This document shows, piece after piece, positions 63,282-64,000 of a stretch of 64,000 nucleotides of DNA (the first letter of the stretch is position 1; every line of letters begins with the position of its first letter). Location: assembly GCA_028871055.1 (NCBI GenBank), contig JAGWON010000005.1, forward strand, positions 62,001 through 126,000, written 5' to 3'. Source of the DNA: Alphaproteobacteria bacterium (GTDB lineage Bacteria; Pseudomonadota; Alphaproteobacteria; ATCC43930; CGMCC-115725). The position numbers and the translations under genes were made by a program. The notes beneath the pieces are model-generated. The model did not search any database, was not told the origin of the DNA, and worked only from the letters and a program-made list of their open reading frames with translations.

Positions 63282-64000
63282 ATGGCTGGCCCCAACACCT
63301 TCCGCGGCGGGCCCGACGACCGCGGCCTGTTCGGCATTCACGGCGGACGCTTCGTCGCCGAGACGCTGATGCCGCTCGTGCTCGAGGTCGAGCGCGCCTA
63401 CGAGACGGCGAAGCGCGATCCCGGTTTCGCCGCCGAGCTGCGCTACTACCTCGAGCACTATGTCGGCCGGCCGTCGCCACTGTATTTTGCCGAGCGGCTC
63501 ACGCGCCACTGCCGGGGCGCGAAGATCTATCTGAAGCGCGAGGATCTCAACCACACCGGCGCGCACAAGGTGAACAACACGCTGGGCCAGATCCTGCTGG
63601 CGCGGCGCATGGGCAAGCGTCGCATCATCGCCGAGACTGGCGCCGGCCAGCACGGCGTCGCCACCGCGACGGTTTGCGCCCTCTTCGATTTGCCCTGCGT
63701 CGTTTATATGGGGGCAACGGATATCGAGAGACAGAAGCCCAACGTCTTCCGCATGAAGCTGCTGGGCGCCGAAGTGCGGCCGGTGACGTCGGGCACCGCG
63801 ACGCTCAAGGATGCGATGAACGAGGCGCTGCGCGACTGGGTCGCCAACGTCGACGACACCTACTACCTGATCGGCACCGTCGCCGGTCCCCATCCCTATC
63901 CCGCGATGGTGCGCGACTTCCAGACCGTGATCGGCGACGAAGTCCGCGTGCAGATGATGCGGGCCGAGGAGCGGCTGCCGGACACGCTGATCGCCTGCGT
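63282..64000 (+). CDS. trpB: tryptophan synthase beta chain (partial, runs off right edge)
   Basis: About 239 residues of TrpB are present before the window ends. Motifs: [40 protein letters not shown], the PLP lysine in [40 protein letters not shown] and [20 protein letters not shown]. It joins indole and serine to make tryptophan as an alpha2-beta2 complex with TrpA. The start at ATG 63282 agrees with family length. trpA would be expected beyond the right edge. Confidence 0.95.
   Translation, partial: MAGPNTFRGGPDDRGLFGIHGGRFVAETLMPLVLEVERAYETAKRDPGFAAELRYYLEHYVGRPSPLYFAERLTRHCRGAKIYLKREDLNHTGAHKVNNTLGQILLARRMGKRRIIAETGAGQHGVATATVCALFDLPCVVYMGATDIERQKPNVFRMKLLGAEVRPVTSGTATLKDAMNEALRDWVANVDDTYYLIGTVAGPHPYPAMVRDFQTVIGDEVRVQMMRAEERLPDTLIAC

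Overview
The window is a contiguous piece of a GC-rich alphaproteobacterial chromosome. The evidence is the gene content and order: thrS-infC-rpmI-rplT-pheS-pheT, rnd-kdsD-lptC-lptA-lptB-rpoN-ptsN, aroA-cmk-rpsA-ihfB-lapA-pyrF-trpF-trpB, an IbpA-type Hsp20 followed by a DUF1150 gene, a TIGR02300 protein, a periplasmic MlaC-type protein and a CP4-like (class II) AroA. There is no 16S gene, so the order cannot be fixed. Three tRNA genes (Ser-GGA, Leu-CAG, Ala-GGC) are present. No phage, insertion sequence or CRISPR array was seen.

Layout. 1-2984 (minus): an envelope-glycan precursor set, a HAD-UbiA prenyltransferase (frameshifted), GtrA and a DprE1-like oxidase, resembling the mycobacterial decaprenyl-phospho-arabinose genes. 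3411-5326: an MlaC-like protein, a small membrane ORF, and a lipoprotein cysteine protease of the LapG/BTLCP family directly behind what reads as a class I (GEMM-I) cyclic-di-GMP riboswitch. 5432-7900: a basic hypothetical protein, an NCS2 nucleobase permease, an acyl-CoA-synthetase remnant and a small lipoprotein with a probable frameshift. 7917-16320 (minus): a branched-chain-type ABC importer (binding protein, LivH, fused LivM-LivG, LivF) in one operon with a flavoprotein / Fe-S / CCG-domain complex related to succinate dehydrogenase or fumarate reductase. 16514-16948: a single-PAS protein.

16988-24763: a serine-cycle operon (glyA, serine-glyoxylate aminotransferase, ketopantoate-reductase family member, hydroxypyruvate reductase, malate/succinate-CoA ligase beta and alpha) read away from a divergent IclR-family regulator. 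Two sites close to the E. coli IclR consensus lie between them. The set suggests C1 or glyoxylate assimilation. 24785-27134: hypothetical proteins and tRNA-Ser. 27138-35843 (minus): translation genes, with infC apparently starting at ATA. 35853-40168: two glycosyltransferases, a hydrolase and an MFS exporter. 40330-45432: an RND efflux pair plus a TPR protein. 45445-47702: a GST, a decayed gltB fragment and an NDUFA9-like protein. 47828-54899: tRNA-Leu, RNase D-like exonuclease, KDO/LPS-transport genes, sigma-54, EIIA-Ntr, DUF1150 and Hsp20. 55222-64000: tRNA-Ala, TIGR02300, then shikimate, nucleotide and translation genes, ending in trpF and a truncated trpB separated by an unusual 371-base spacer with a direct repeat and a terminator-like hairpin.

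Most interesting: the predicted c-di-GMP riboswitch in front of a LapG-like protease; the IclR boxes in front of the serine-cycle operon with its atypical CoA-ligase beta subunit; and the transporter-linked fumarate-reductase-like complex.
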